64,000 bases of DNA from Gammaproteobacteria bacterium (GCA_030425195.1 JAUIAV010000002.1:124001-188000); one strand, 5' to 3'; counted from the first letter of the stretch, positions 1-10,969 are shown. Translations and numbers: made by a program. The notes: a model not told the origin generated them from the letters alone.

Positions 1-165
1 CTCTGTGTGCTCACGGACGGTGTCCCCCGCTTTGCCCGGCTGCTGGAGCAGAAGCCGCCGGAAGGTGCGGTGATGACCTATGCCTCGCGCTTCATCGCCA
101 CCATGAGCGACCTGCTGACCATTCACCGGTTCCTGGACGAGCTGGAGCGGCAGGTGCGCCTGTAG
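1..165 (+). CDS. C-terminal fragment of an unidentified protein (5' truncated by window edge)
   Basis: Frame 1 is open from base 1 to TAG at 163-165 (...LLTIHRFLDELERQVRL*). Confidence 0.5.
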   Translation, partial: LCVLTDGVPRFARLLEQKPPEGAVMTYASRFIATMSDLLTIHRFLDELERQVRL

Positions 166-180
166 GCGGCCCTGGCCCGG

Positions 181-1464
181 TCACGGAATGGCGTCCTCCC
201 GGTTCGGCAGCCGCACCAGAATGCTGATGCAGCCGGCCAGCACGAAGGCCACGGCCCAGACCTGAAAGGCCGAGGTGTAGGTGCCGGTCTGGTCGGCGAT
301 GTAGCCGGTGATCAGCACCCAGAAGGTGGCCGGCGCCAGGAAGAACGACAGCAGTCCGTTCACGCGGGAGAACTTCGCCACGCCGAACAGCCGCGAAATG
401 AGCACGGAACGCACGGGCACCATACCCCCGAAACCCAGTCCGAACAGGCCCGCGGCCAGCGTGATCCAGAGATAGTTCTGGCTGAGCAGGAAAATGAGCG
501 TGGACGTGAGATAGGCGGTCACGCCGCACATTACCGTCAGCTTCGCGTTCAGATGATCCATCATCCAGCCCCAGACCAGCTTGCCGCCGATGGCGAAGGC
601 CCCGGCCACGCCGAGCAGGTAGGAGGCATCGTAGAGATCGTAGCCGAGCTCGGTGGTCATATAGGTAGGCAGATGGGTGATCATGGCACTGTACACCCCG
701 TTCATGAGCCCGAAGGTGATCACCACACTCCAGAAGGCTTTCGAGGAGAGGAACTCCCGGTAGATGCGGAGCCCGGAAGCGGTGCCGGGTGCGTCCTGTG
801 CCGGTGCATCGCGTGCAGCGGCCGGCGGCGGTGCCGGGTCACCGTCCGGGTGCTGGCCAACGTCCGAAGGTGCCTGCTTCACCACGGCGAGCGTGAGGGG
901 AATCACGAAGGCGACGATGATGGCCGCGTAAGCCGTGTAGGTCCCGCGCCAGCCCAGATTCTCAGAGAGCCAGGTCACCACGGTGGGCATGACCACGCCG
1001 GCAACGGAGATGCCCATGATGGCGATGCCGAGCGCCATGCCCCGGTTGCGGGTGAACCAGTTCACCATGAGTTTCGTCTGGGCGAGCGGACCCACGCCCG
1101 TCCAGCCGAGCCCCTGAAACAGGACCAGGATGCCGAGAAACGCGGCGAAGTGTCCGGCGGTGCCGAGGAGCAGATAGCCCGTGGCGAGCCAGAGGGCGGC
1201 GACAGTGATGACGCGCCTGACGGGAAATCGATCCAGGCAGTAGCCGGTCAGGGGGGCGACGCAGCTGCCGGCGAAGAGTGTCAGACTGACAGCCAGGGAA
1301 ATCCGAGTCTTGTCCATGGCGAACTCCTCCATCCACAGGGGAAAGAAGATCCCGCGGGAGTGGAGGAAGAAGCTGGATGCCAGAAAGCCCATGGTGAAGG
1401 CGTAGACGGCCAGGTTGTAGCCGTAGAATCTGCGGGGCGATCCGGAGCTCGTGATGACGGTCAT
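181..1464 (-). CDS. MFS transporter (monocarboxylate/oxalate-formate antiporter-like)
   Basis: About 12 hydrophobic segments; N-terminus MTVITSSGSPRRFYGYNLAVYAFTMGF is typical of this MFS group. ATG at 1464. Confidence 0.85.
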   Translation of the reverse strand: MTVITSSGSPRRFYGYNLAVYAFTMGFLASSFFLHSRGIFFPLWMEEFAMDKTRISLAVSLTLFAGSCVAPLTGYCLDRFPVRRVITVAALWLATGYLLLGTAGHFAAFLGILVLFQGLGWTGVGPLAQTKLMVNWFTRNRGMALGIAIMGISVAGVVMPTVVTWLSENLGWRGTYTAYAAIIVAFVIPLTLAVVKQAPSDVGQHPDGDPAPPPAAARDAPAQDAPGTASGLRIYREFLSSKAFWSVVITFGLMNGVYSAMITHLPTYMTTELGYDLYDASYLLGVAGAFAIGGKLVWGWMMDHLNAKLTVMCGVTAYLTSTLIFLLSQNYLWITLAAGLFGLGFGGMVPVRSVLISRLFGVAKFSRVNGLLSFFLAPATFWVLITGYIADQTGTYTSAFQVWAVAFVLAGCISILVRLPNREDAIP

Positions 1465-1493
1465 TGCCCGGACCATACGCCAGGAGGCACGGA

Positions 1494-1910
1494 ATGACAC
1501 AGACAACGGACAGGATCGGGGACGCCAGCTACGTGAGCCTGGCGACTTTCCGGAAATCGGGCGCTGCCGTCCGGACACCGGTCTGGATGGCGCCGGCGAC
1601 CTCGCCGGACGGGCGCGCCTGCTTCTACGTTTTTTCTGCAGGACGGGCTGGCAAGGTCAAGCGGCTGAGACGCTCGAGCCGTGCAGAGGTGGCGGTCTGT
1701 GACGTCCGGGGTGGAGTCTCCGGTTCCTGGTATCCGGCGCAGGCCGTGCTCGTCGCGGATGCTGCGGAAATCGAACGGGCGCTGGCAGCGTTGCGACGGA
1801 AATACGGCTGGCAGATGTGGCTCGCGGATGCGGGTGCGAAGCTGACTGGCCGTTTCAGCCAGCGGGCCTATATCCGGGTCGAGATCCGGGACGAGATGAC
1901 CGGAGACTGA
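1494..1910 (+). CDS. PPOX-class (pyridoxamine 5'-phosphate oxidase-like, F420/FMN) protein
   Basis: MTQTTDRIGDASYVSLATFRKSGAAVRTPVWMA... split-barrel start; divergent from the MFS gene. Confidence 0.75.
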   Translation: MTQTTDRIGDASYVSLATFRKSGAAVRTPVWMAPATSPDGRACFYVFSAGRAGKVKRLRRSSRAEVAVCDVRGGVSGSWYPAQAVLVADAAEIERALAALRRKYGWQMWLADAGAKLTGRFSQRAYIRVEIRDEMTGD

Positions 1911-2135
1911 CCTGCCGGAACCGGCAAGGGCGGCGGTATTGCGGAGAATGAGCATCCGAGACCGACAAGAACAGAGACCGTCGCAGAATAACAAAACAGC
2001 AGTAACAACAGTGGCGGGTTGAGAAACTGGTCGTCGCGGGGCGCGGTTAAGCAGTACGCGCTCCGTGCCTTTCTGCGTGAATCAGAGTGATCGTGAATCA
2101 GAGCGCGCCTGACGCCGAGATCTCCGGGCGTCCGG

Positions 2136-3128
2136 TCACTCGTCGAGCCGCCTGTCGCCCGTGCCGCCGAGGTTCACCTCCAGCCGGAACCGGGCGCCGA
2201 GGGTAGTGTCGTAGTCCCGCTCTTCGGGCCAGAAGATGATGGGCCAGGCTTCCACATAGAACCAGGGTTTCCAGAACTGCTGGCGGTAGCGGATCTGAAC
2301 CTGATAGTGGTTGAAGTACTCCGCACCCGACGCTTCGATCTCGTCCTCGTCGAACGGTGAGTCCTCGATGGAGAGCTTCCGGTAGAGCACCTCGTAGGCA
2401 AGCTTCCGGATGTCGCTGAGCGAGTGGAAGATCGAGAACTTCTGTTCGATGTACGGATTCTTCTCGTTTTCCTCGAAGTACTGGAGCCGCGTCCGGGAAC
2501 GGAACAGCAGATCCTCCGTCAGACCCCGGTTGAAGTACTGGCGGAAATCGTTCCTGAACCCCGTCTTCGAGTAGTAGTAGAGACGGTTGGTGCTCTGTCC
2601 CACCCACTTGCCGGGCAGGTCGTACTCGGTGCCCAGGTTGATGCGGCCGAAGGGGTCCAGGTCGCCGCTCTTGATGCGCAGGCCGAGATCGAAGCTGTAT
2701 CCCCGTTTGGCGCTCTGTTTTCCGATCCAGCGAAGCGCGATATCGTTTTCCTGGTCATCCGGGGCCGCCTGGTCCACGTCAGCTCCCGGTTCATCGTTCA
2801 TTACCAGGCGCAGACGGTCGTTCAGCCCGGGCAGCACCAGATAGAGCTTCACCTTCGGAGTGACCTCCCAGCCGTGGTTCTGCACATAGTCCGTGTTCAG
2901 CCGCAGCCGGACGCGCGTCTTTCTATCTGTGAAGGTGGCGTGTTCTTCGTTGACGAAGAAGCTGTCGATACCACGGACAGTTTTCTGAACCAGGTTGTCC
3001 ATGGAGTCGTAGGAGCGGTCGACCATGTTGCGGTTTTCCGCCGGCAGACTGTCGCCATCGGCGTTTTCCCCCGCGAGAACTCCGGCTGGCAGCAGTAGAA
3101 GAAGGCTGATCAGAATGGGAACGAACAT
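2136..3128 (-). CDS. Exported protein of unknown function, possibly an outer-membrane beta-barrel
   Basis: Signal peptide MFVPILISLLLLLPAGVLAG; alternating aromatic/charged beta-strand-like sequence. Confidence 0.65.
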   Translation of the reverse strand: MFVPILISLLLLLPAGVLAGENADGDSLPAENRNMVDRSYDSMDNLVQKTVRGIDSFFVNEEHATFTDRKTRVRLRLNTDYVQNHGWEVTPKVKLYLVLPGLNDRLRLVMNDEPGADVDQAAPDDQENDIALRWIGKQSAKRGYSFDLGLRIKSGDLDPFGRINLGTEYDLPGKWVGQSTNRLYYYSKTGFRNDFRQYFNRGLTEDLLFRSRTRLQYFEENEKNPYIEQKFSIFHSLSDIRKLAYEVLYRKLSIEDSPFDEDEIEASGAEYFNHYQVQIRYRQQFWKPWFYVEAWPIIFWPEERDYDTTLGARFRLEVNLGGTGDRRLDE

Positions 3129-3244
3129 ACGCCTGCTCCCCGGAGAACCTCCAGAGGTTTCTCAGTAATTCGATCCAATCTAGCACCTTCATTCTCGGCT
3201 GTCCGCTGCTCCGATACACTGGACGTTCTCAGGAGGAAGGATGC

Positions 3245-4111
3245 ATGAGACTTCAACACAAAGTGGCCGTGGTGACGGGCGGTGCGAGCGGCATGGGCAG
3301 AGCGACGGTGGAACGCTTTCTGCTGGAAGGCGCACGGGTCGTGATCGCGGATTTCAACGAGGCAACCGGGCAGGCGCTGTTCGATGCGCTGGCGGAAGCA
3401 GGTTATGAGGAGTCCTGTTCGTTCATCAGGACGGACGTGGCGAAAGAGGCGGATGTGATCGCCATGCTCGAGCATGCCGAACGCGCCTTCGGCGGCCTGG
3501 ACGTGCTGTTCAACAACGCGGGCGTGGGCGGCGCCATCGGGCCGCTCACCGAAACACGTGTGGAGGACTGGGATTACACCTTCGATGTGCTTGCGAAGGG
3601 CGTCTTCCTGGGCATCAAGCATGGTGCCCGACTGATGCGGGCGGCAGGCCGGGGCGGGTCGATCATCAACACCGCCTCCATCGCCGGACTCTCCGGCGAC
3701 GGCGGACCGCTCGTCTACTCTGCAGCGAAATCGGCGGTGATCAGCCTCACCCAGTCCGCCGCGGTGGAACTCGCGCCGGACCGGATCCGGGTGAACGCCA
3801 TCTGTCCCGGATTCATCGTCACACCGCTGGCAGACGGCGGCGACCCGGAAGGCGCCCGCCGTGCCTTCGCCAAGGGCCAGCCCTGGCCCGACCATGGGCG
3901 CGGCGAGGACATCGCCGGTGCGGCGCTGTTCCTCGCCAGTGATGATGCAGCCTTCGTGACCGGTGAGAAGCTGATCGTGGACGGCGGTCTCACTGCTGCA
4001 GGGCCGGAGCTGTCGAAGAAATTTCCCCGGACCTCGGCCCGGGATTCGAAGTACAGCGGCGTCACCCGGGGCAGTACGGGCGAAGCGCCGGATCTGAGGA
4101 AGCTCAGATGA
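3245..4111 (+). CDS. SDR family NAD(P)-dependent oxidoreductase
   Basis: TGGASGMG cofactor motif, NNAG, YSAAK active-site motif, PGFIVTP. Confidence 0.9.
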   Translation: MRLQHKVAVVTGGASGMGRATVERFLLEGARVVIADFNEATGQALFDALAEAGYEESCSFIRTDVAKEADVIAMLEHAERAFGGLDVLFNNAGVGGAIGPLTETRVEDWDYTFDVLAKGVFLGIKHGARLMRAAGRGGSIINTASIAGLSGDGGPLVYSAAKSAVISLTQSAAVELAPDRIRVNAICPGFIVTPLADGGDPEGARRAFAKGQPWPDHGRGEDIAGAALFLASDDAAFVTGEKLIVDGGLTAAGPELSKKFPRTSARDSKYSGVTRGSTGEAPDLRKLR

Positions 4112-4893
4112 AGCTTGCCACCTGGAACGTCAATGGCATGAAGGCCCGGCTGGAGTTCATGCGTTTGTGGCTGGCCGACCGGGCACCGGACGTCGTGGGT
4201 CTGCAGGAACTCAAGCTGACCGACGACAGCTTTCCGCACGACGCGTTCGCCGAGCTCGGTTACCGGGCCCTCACCCATGGCCAGAAGAGCTGGAACGGCG
4301 TGGCCGTGCTGTCCAGGCTGCCCATGGAAGCGGTGCAGGTCGGGCTGCCCGGTCAGGAAGCCTTCGGATCGCGTCTGCTCACCGTGCGGATCGATGACGG
4401 CAGTGCGGACGGCCTCCAGTTCACCACCGTCTACTGCCCGAATGGCAAGACGCTGGAACATGCGGACTATCCCGCCAAGCTCGCGTGGTTCGACAGCCTG
4501 GCTGAGCATCTTGAAACCGCACTCGAACCGTCGAGCATCCTGTGTGGAGACTTCAACATCGTACCGGACCCGCTGGACAGCTGGATGGGAACCGATGGCG
4601 AAGGACGGCTGTTTCACACGGCCGCGGAACGGGCGCGGCTGAGCCGGATCAATGATCTCGGTCTCGCGGATCTGTTCCGGCACCGGAACCCCGATACACA
4701 GGCGTTCTCCTGGTGGGACTACCGCGGCGGTGCTTTCCACCGGAAGCAGGGACTGCGCATCGATCTGGTTCTCGGTACCGCGGACCTGGCGGCCAGGGTC
4801 ACCGAGGCCGGTACGGACCGGGATTACCGCAAGAAACAGGAAGGACTGACCGCGTCAGACCACGCCCCGGTCATCGTGGAGCTGGATGGCTGA
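4108..4893 (+). CDS. xth: Exodeoxyribonuclease III family protein (copy 1)
   Basis: MKLATWNVNGMKAR...LQELKL...GDFNIVPD...SDHAPVIVEL; ATGA overlap with the upstream SDR. Confidence 0.9.
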   Translation: MKLATWNVNGMKARLEFMRLWLADRAPDVVGLQELKLTDDSFPHDAFAELGYRALTHGQKSWNGVAVLSRLPMEAVQVGLPGQEAFGSRLLTVRIDDGSADGLQFTTVYCPNGKTLEHADYPAKLAWFDSLAEHLETALEPSSILCGDFNIVPDPLDSWMGTDGEGRLFHTAAERARLSRINDLGLADLFRHRNPDTQAFSWWDYRGGAFHRKQGLRIDLVLGTADLAARVTEAGTDRDYRKKQEGLTASDHAPVIVELDG

Positions 4894-4928
4894 GTCGCGG
4901 CGGCCCGGACCACTTCGATCGCCCGGAC

Positions 4929-5597
4929 TCACCACTGCTCGAAGTGGACGATGTCGTCCATGGCCTTTCTCGGCGCGGGTTTGAAGTCGGTGCCTTTCGT
5001 GTAGGCAACGGGAACCAGCGCGACCTGAGTGATCTGTTCGTAGGGAATGCCGAGAATTTCGGCGACCGCCCGCTCCTGCATCAGGTGAATGGTGGTCCAG
5101 CAGGTGCCGAGACCGCGGGCACGGGCGGCCAGCATGAAAGACCAGGCGGCGGGGATGATGGAGCCGAAGGCGCTGGCCTGGGCGACGTTGGCCATCTCGC
5201 CGGTCAGGCCGTCCGCGCGGCCCGAGATGCAGGGCATGAAGAAGACGGGCGCCTTCTCCATATTGTCTGCCAGATACTGGGCCGAGCTCATGACGCGCTC
5301 CTGGGTGGCTGCCATGTCGGGATCGTCCCCGTGCACGTTTGCGGCCGATGCGTCGCTGGCGGCGTAGACGTTGTTGAACAGACTCCGGTAGATGTCGGCA
5401 ATGGCCTTCCGTTTCCCGGGATCGGTGACGAACAGGAAGTGCCAGCCCTGGGCGTTGGAGCCGCTCGGGGCCTGCAGGGCCAGCTCCATGCACTCCATGA
5501 GCACTCCGCGTTCTACTGCCCGATCGAAGTCCATGCGTTTGCGCACGGCGCGGGTGGTGGAGAGGAGCTCGTCATTGGTCAGATTCAACTGGGTCAT
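4929..5597 (-). CDS. Nitroreductase family protein
   Basis: TTRAVRKRMDFDR...APSGSNAQGWHFLFVTD; ATG at 5597. Confidence 0.85.
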   Translation of the reverse strand: MTQLNLTNDELLSTTRAVRKRMDFDRAVERGVLMECMELALQAPSGSNAQGWHFLFVTDPGKRKAIADIYRSLFNNVYAASDASAANVHGDDPDMAATQERVMSSAQYLADNMEKAPVFFMPCISGRADGLTGEMANVAQASAFGSIIPAAWSFMLAARARGLGTCWTTIHLMQERAVAEILGIPYEQITQVALVPVAYTKGTDFKPAPRKAMDDIVHFEQW

Positions 5598-5763
5598 TGG
5601 TGGTCCCGCCCTGATTCGTGGAACTGGCACTTTACTGGGGTGTCTGTGTATTCGAAAGCACGACGGAATCGATCCCATGAGCGATGGATTGAGGCCGTTC
5701 GGCTTCTATGCTCCAATGGCGCCCCGGAAAAGCTGCAGTAAACAAAAAACCTAACAAATCTCT

Positions 5764-6783
5764 ATGCGCGATTACTTCATCCGCCGCGCGCTTCTGATCA
5801 TTCCGACCCTGTTGGGTATAACGATGCTGGTCTTCATGGTCACCCGGTTCGTGCCGGGAGGCCCTCTCGAACGCGCCATCATGGAGGCTCAGCAGGCGAA
5901 CATTGCGACTCAGAGTGTGCGCACCGCCGGTCAGGGCATGGCACTCTCCGAGGCGCAGCTGCAGCAGCTGAAGGAATACTACGGCTTCGACAGGCCCTGG
6001 TACGAAAGCTATGCGCTGTGGCTCGGCAAGGTGCTCAGGGGCGATCTGGGTACCAGCTACCGCTACAACGAACCGGTCTGGGATGTGATCAGCCAGCGCT
6101 TTCCGATCAGTCTGTTCTATGGGCTGGTGAGCCTGTTGATCACCTATCTGGTCTGCATACCCCTTGGTGTGGTGAAGGCCATCGGCCACCGGAGCACCAT
6201 GGACAACGTGACGTCGGTGCTGGTGTTCGCCGGTTATGCGGTACCGGGTTACGTGCTCGGTGCCCTGCTGCTGCTGTTCTTCGCGGTGGAGGTGGACTGG
6301 TTTCCGATGGGCGGATTCACCAGCTTCAATCACGACGAGCTCACACCCATGGGGAAGGTGCTCGACATCCTGCACCACGCCACCCTGCCGCTGATCTGCT
6401 ATCTGGTGGGCAGCTTCGCGGTGACCACCATGCTGATGAAGAACAATCTGATGGACAATCTGGCGGCCGATTACGTGCGCACGGCTGTCGCCAAAGGGGT
6501 GCCGTTCAGGAAAGCCGTGACCGGCCACGCGCTCAGAAACTCGCTGATTCCCATCGCCACCACCTTCGGGCAGAACATCACGCTGCTGGTGGGCGGCTCC
6601 TTCCTGATCGAAACCATCTTCGACATCGACGGTTTCGGGCTGCTCGGGCTGACGAGCATCTTCGATCGTGATTATCCGGTGGTGATGGGCATCGTTTTTC
6701 TGGCCAGCCTGCTGCTGCTGATCGGCAACATTCTGTCGGACATGCTCGTAGCCATGGTCGATCCCCGGGTCCGCTTCACCTGA
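5764..6783 (+). CDS. ABC transporter permease (DppB/YejB-like)
   Basis: MRDYFIRRALLIIPTLLGITMLVF... and the EAA loop typical of peptide/microcin-C permeases. Confidence 0.9.
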   Translation: MRDYFIRRALLIIPTLLGITMLVFMVTRFVPGGPLERAIMEAQQANIATQSVRTAGQGMALSEAQLQQLKEYYGFDRPWYESYALWLGKVLRGDLGTSYRYNEPVWDVISQRFPISLFYGLVSLLITYLVCIPLGVVKAIGHRSTMDNVTSVLVFAGYAVPGYVLGALLLLFFAVEVDWFPMGGFTSFNHDELTPMGKVLDILHHATLPLICYLVGSFAVTTMLMKNNLMDNLAADYVRTAVAKGVPFRKAVTGHALRNSLIPIATTFGQNITLLVGGSFLIETIFDIDGFGLLGLTSIFDRDYPVVMGIVFLASLLLLIGNILSDMLVAMVDPRVRFT

Positions 6784-7853
6784 TGCTGCGCCTGAATCCG
6801 CTCACAGTCAGGAAGCTGAAGCGGTTCCGGGAGATCCGGCGCGGCTACTACTCGGCCATACTGCTGGTGGCGCTGACGGGCCTGTCCCTGTTCGCCGAAC
6901 TGATGGTGAACGACAGGGCCATCATCGTCAGCTACGAGGGGCGCTGGTTCTTTCCCACCTACGCGGACGTGAAGCTCGGCGCCGAGTTCGGCCTCACGGG
7001 CACGGAAGCGGTCACCCCCGTGGACTACCGCGCCCTGCAGGCGCGCTTTGCGGGCACGGACAACTGGGTGCTCATGCCGGTGGTGCCCTGGGGGCCCTAT
7101 TTCAACGACACCACGGAAGGCGTGCTGAAGGCGCAGGCGCCGAACGCACAGAGGCGCCACTATCTGGGCACGGACAGCACCGGCCGGGACGTGCTGAGCC
7201 GTCTCGTCTACGGGTTCCGCACCGCCATCTTCTTCGCCATCGCCTTCACGGGGCTCACCTACATGATCGGCGTCAGCATCGGCTGTGCCATGGGATACTT
7301 CGGCGGCGTGTTCGATCTTCTGTTTCAGCGGATCATCGAAATCTGGTCGAACATCCCCTTTCTGTACATGGTGATCATCGTCTTCTCCGTGATCCCGGCG
7401 ACTTACGAGATCGGGACACGGATCGGCATTCTGCTGCTGATCATGGTGCTGTTCTCCTGGACCGGGCTCACCTACTACATGCGCACGGAGACCTACAAGG
7501 AGAAGGCGCGGGATTATACGGCCGCAGCACTCGTGCTCGGCGCCGGCACCACCCGGGTGATCTTCCGGCACATTCTCCCGAATACCATCGCCACCATGGT
7601 GACCTTCGTGCCTTTCACCGTGGTCAGTGCGATCACCGCCATCACCGCACTGGACTTTCTCGGCTGGGGGCTGCCGCCGCCCACCCCGAGTATCGGCGAG
7701 CTCCTCAAGCAGGGCACCGCCAATCTCACCACCGCTCCCTGGATCGTGACGTCCGCCTTCGTTGCGCTCGTTTTCATCCTGGCCGTGGTCACCTTCATCG
7801 GCGAGGCCGTCCGTGAGGCTTTCGATCCGCGCAAATTCACGCTCTATCGTTGA
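6783..7853 (+). CDS. ABC transporter permease (DppC/YejE-like)
   Basis: LGTDSTGRDVLSRLVYGFRTAIFF motif; immediately downstream of the first permease. Confidence 0.9.
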   Translation: MLRLNPLTVRKLKRFREIRRGYYSAILLVALTGLSLFAELMVNDRAIIVSYEGRWFFPTYADVKLGAEFGLTGTEAVTPVDYRALQARFAGTDNWVLMPVVPWGPYFNDTTEGVLKAQAPNAQRRHYLGTDSTGRDVLSRLVYGFRTAIFFAIAFTGLTYMIGVSIGCAMGYFGGVFDLLFQRIIEIWSNIPFLYMVIIVFSVIPATYEIGTRIGILLLIMVLFSWTGLTYYMRTETYKEKARDYTAAALVLGAGTTRVIFRHILPNTIATMVTFVPFTVVSAITAITALDFLGWGLPPPTPSIGELLKQGTANLTTAPWIVTSAFVALVFILAVVTFIGEAVREAFDPRKFTLYR

Positions 7854-7861
7854 GGTTCATC

Positions 7862-9982
7862 ATGTTCAGCAGTCAATCAACCTCTGAAGCTGTCCGCTTT
7901 CTGAAGATCTGTGCACTGACCCTGCTCGCCGCAGCCGTCGCCGGCTGCGGCGGGGGGGAGACCGCTTCCGAAACCGATGCGGCCGACGCTGCCGGTCGCG
8001 AGGAGCGGCAGGCCGCCATGCGCGCGCACATGCAGGCGCATTTCGACAGTTTTCATGCTCTGCCGCCTGCGGTCACAGAAGGCCTGGAGCGGGGCGAGAT
8101 CACCCAGGCCGAAGTGAACGAACGCATCGCGACGGGCGAGTTCGAGAAGTTCTTCCAGTTCAGAACCCCGGCGGACCTGCCGGAGGGACTGGTCTGGGAA
8201 GACGGCAGCGATCTGCCGGAAATCGGCAGCCCGGAGGCGAAGAAGGGCGGCACGCTGTACGGGAGCCTCGCCGACTTTCCGCGCACGCTGCGGCTGTTCG
8301 GACCGGATGCGAACGGCTCGTTCCGGCCCTGGATTCTCGACGACACCCGGATGTGGTTCGGACGCCGGCACCCGAACGACACGTCCATCGACGCGAACGG
8401 CAATTTCCGGTACCTGCCCGGGATCGCGAAAGCCTGGGCCATGGATCGTGAGAACCGGACCGTCTACGTGAAGATCGACCCCGAAGCCCGCTTCAGCGAC
8501 GGCGAACCCATCACATCCGACGATATGATGTTCAGCCTCTACTTCTGGCATCAGGATTTCATTCAGGCCCCCTGGTCGAACAACTTCTTCAAGCGGAACT
8601 TCACCAACATCACCCGCTACGACGACCACACGTTCAGCCTCACCCTGCCGGAAGCGAAGCCGAACATGATCGGTCGGGTCCTCGAGCTGGAGCCGCTGCC
8701 CGAGCATTTCTTCGCCGAGCTCGGCGAGGATTACGTGCAGCGCTACCAGTGGGAGTTCGTCCCCACCAGCGGCCCCTACGTTCTCGAGCCCGAGAACCTC
8801 AAAAAGGGGCGGTCCGTCACCCTGACCCGGAATCCCGACTGGTGGGCGAAGGACAAGAAGTTCTGGCGCTACCGCTACAACCCGGACCGTATTCATCTGA
8901 CGGTGATCCGGGACACGGCGAAGACGTTCGAAGCCTTCCGGAAGGGCGAGCTCAGCATGTTCGGTCTGGCACTGCCCGAGTACTTCTACGAGAAACTGCC
9001 GGCAACGGATCCTCTGGTCGCGGACGGATACGTCCATCGTGCCGTGTTCTACAACCAGATCCCCCGGCCTACCTACGGGCTCTGGATCAACAGCGACCGG
9101 CCGTATCTGAACAACCGGGACGTGCGTGTGGGCATCAACTATGCCAGCAACTGGGACAAGGTCATTGCCGAATACTTCCGCGGTGATTACCTGCGTATGC
9201 GCACCACGGCGGACGGATACGGGGAGTTCACCCATCCGACCCTGCGCGCCCGGCCCTTCGACGTCGAGCGGGCACTGGAGCATTTTGCGAAAGCCGGATT
9301 CACCGAGCGGGATACGGACGGCGTGCTCATGAACGCCGCCGGCGACCGTCTCTCTTTCACGCTCTCCACGGGCTACGAGAATCTGAAGGACACCCTCACC
9401 ATTCTGCGCGAAGAAGCGCTGAAGGCAGGACTCGAGTTCCGGCTGGAAGTGCTCGACGGGACGGCTTCCTGGAAAAAAGTGCAGGAGAAGCAGCACGACA
9501 TCCATTTCTCCGCGTTCAACGTGGGCCCGGAGATGTATCCGCGCTACTGGGAGACCTATCACTCGGTGAACGCCTACGATGTGCCCTGGCTGCCGGACGG
9601 GAGCCCGAATCCCGACCGGAAGCTGAAGGCTCAGACCAACAATCTTCAGTCCATTGCCAATCCTGAGCTCGACCGGCGGATCGAAGCCTATCGGGCCAGT
9701 GACGACGTGGACGAGATGAAGCGCCTGGCGTTCGAGATGGAGGAGATCCTCTACGAGGACGGCTCCTTCGTCCCGGGATTCGTGATTCCCTTCATGCGCG
9801 GCGCCTACTGGCGCTGGGTGAAGTTTCCCGAGGACTTCAACGTCAAGCTCGCGCGTTCGCTCGGCGAGTACTTCCTCTACTGGATCGAGGACGACGTCCG
9901 CGAGGAAACCATGAACAGCCGGCGCAGCGGCGAGACCTATCCGGCGGTCGATGCGGTGTACGACCAGTACAGGGAAGAATAG
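7862..9982 (+). CDS. Family 5 extracellular solute-binding lipoprotein
   Basis: Lipobox LAAAVAGC; long SBP_bac_5-like protein (KGGTLYGSLADFPRTLRLFGPDANGSF...). A TTG at 7850 is an alternative start. Confidence 0.85.
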   Translation: MFSSQSTSEAVRFLKICALTLLAAAVAGCGGGETASETDAADAAGREERQAAMRAHMQAHFDSFHALPPAVTEGLERGEITQAEVNERIATGEFEKFFQFRTPADLPEGLVWEDGSDLPEIGSPEAKKGGTLYGSLADFPRTLRLFGPDANGSFRPWILDDTRMWFGRRHPNDTSIDANGNFRYLPGIAKAWAMDRENRTVYVKIDPEARFSDGEPITSDDMMFSLYFWHQDFIQAPWSNNFFKRNFTNITRYDDHTFSLTLPEAKPNMIGRVLELEPLPEHFFAELGEDYVQRYQWEFVPTSGPYVLEPENLKKGRSVTLTRNPDWWAKDKKFWRYRYNPDRIHLTVIRDTAKTFEAFRKGELSMFGLALPEYFYEKLPATDPLVADGYVHRAVFYNQIPRPTYGLWINSDRPYLNNRDVRVGINYASNWDKVIAEYFRGDYLRMRTTADGYGEFTHPTLRARPFDVERALEHFAKAGFTERDTDGVLMNAAGDRLSFTLSTGYENLKDTLTILREEALKAGLEFRLEVLDGTASWKKVQEKQHDIHFSAFNVGPEMYPRYWETYHSVNAYDVPWLPDGSPNPDRKLKAQTNNLQSIANPELDRRIEAYRASDDVDEMKRLAFEMEEILYEDGSFVPGFVIPFMRGAYWRWVKFPEDFNVKLARSLGEYFLYWIEDDVREETMNSRRSGETYPAVDAVYDQYREE

Positions 9983-9985
9983 GCC

Positions 9986-10969
9986 TTGAGCGACCCGCTA
10001 CTCACCGTGGAAGGTCTTGTCACCGCCTTCCAGACGGAAGAAGGCGAGATCCACGCCGTGGACGGCGTGAGCTTTACCGTGGGCCGCGGGCGCACGGTCG
10101 GGCTGGTCGGAGAATCCGGCTGCGGCAAGACGGTGACGGCACTTTCGATCATTCAGCTGCTGCCGCGCCCGGCGGCCAGTGTCCTCGCCGGTCGGATTCT
10201 CTTCGATGGTGAGGATCTGGTGTCGGCGTCACCCGAACGTCTGCACGAGGTGCGGGGTGACGGTATCGGAATGATCTTTCAGGAACCGATGACGGCTCTG
10301 AATCCCGTGCATCGGATCGGCCGCCAGATCACCGAGGCACTGAAGCTGCACCGGAACATGACGGATGCGGAGGCACTCGAGGCGGCCATCGGCATGCTGG
10401 ACAAGGTAGGCATTCCCAGCCCGGAGGTGCGTGTGAGCGAATACCCGCATCAGCTTTCCGGCGGTATGCGGCAGCGGGTGATGATCGCCATGGCGCTGAT
10501 CTGCGACCCGGCGCTGGTGATTGCGGACGAGCCGACCACGGCGCTGGACGTGACCATTCAGGCTCAGATCCTGGGGCTGCTGCAGGAGATGCAGGATCAG
10601 CTCGGAACCAGCATCATCATGATCACGCACGATCTCGGGGTGATCGCGGAGACCTGCGACGACGTGGTGGTCATGTACGCGGGCCGGGTCGCCGAGCAGG
10701 GAACGGTGGACGACGTTTTCAACCGGCCCCGCCACCCGTACACGCGTGGCCTGCTCGCATCGATTCCGCGTCTGACGACGCCCCGCAAGAGCCGTCTGGC
10801 CACCATCGAAGGCATGGTACCGGCGCTGACCGACATGCCGGCCGGATGCCGGTTCAACAACCGCTGTCCACATGCGGACGCACACTGTGTGGCCGACTAC
10901 CCGGACATCACGGATGCGGGAGACGGTCATCAGGTGGCCTGTCACTACTGGCGGGAGATTGCAGGCTGA
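9986..10969 (+). CDS. ABC transporter ATP-binding protein (DppD/OppD-like)
   Basis: Walker A GESGCGKT, signature LSGGMRQR, Walker [13 protein letters not shown], oligopeptide C-terminal Cys motif; TTG start. Confidence 0.9.
   Translation: MSDPLLTVEGLVTAFQTEEGEIHAVDGVSFTVGRGRTVGLVGESGCGKTVTALSIIQLLPRPAASVLAGRILFDGEDLVSASPERLHEVRGDGIGMIFQEPMTALNPVHRIGRQITEALKLHRNMTDAEALEAAIGMLDKVGIPSPEVRVSEYPHQLSGGMRQRVMIAMALICDPALVIADEPTTALDVTIQAQILGLLQEMQDQLGTSIIMITHDLGVIAETCDDVVVMYAGRVAEQGTVDDVFNRPRHPYTRGLLASIPRLTTPRKSRLATIEGMVPALTDMPAGCRFNNRCPHADAHCVADYPDITDAGDGHQVACHYWREIAG

Noticed and set aside
553-1497. Long plus-strand ORF (314 aa) opposite the MFS gene, and many similar long antisense ORFs (e.g. 7877-9562, 20082-22220, 44802-46256)
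   Set aside because: High-GC shadow ORFs: low-complexity His/Arg/Gly-rich translations with no recognisable domain, lying opposite clear genes.
2076-2103. 12-bp direct repeat CGTGAATCAGAG (2076-2087, 2092-2103)
   Set aside because: Lies in a convergent 3' region with no promoter; probably incidental, no third copy.
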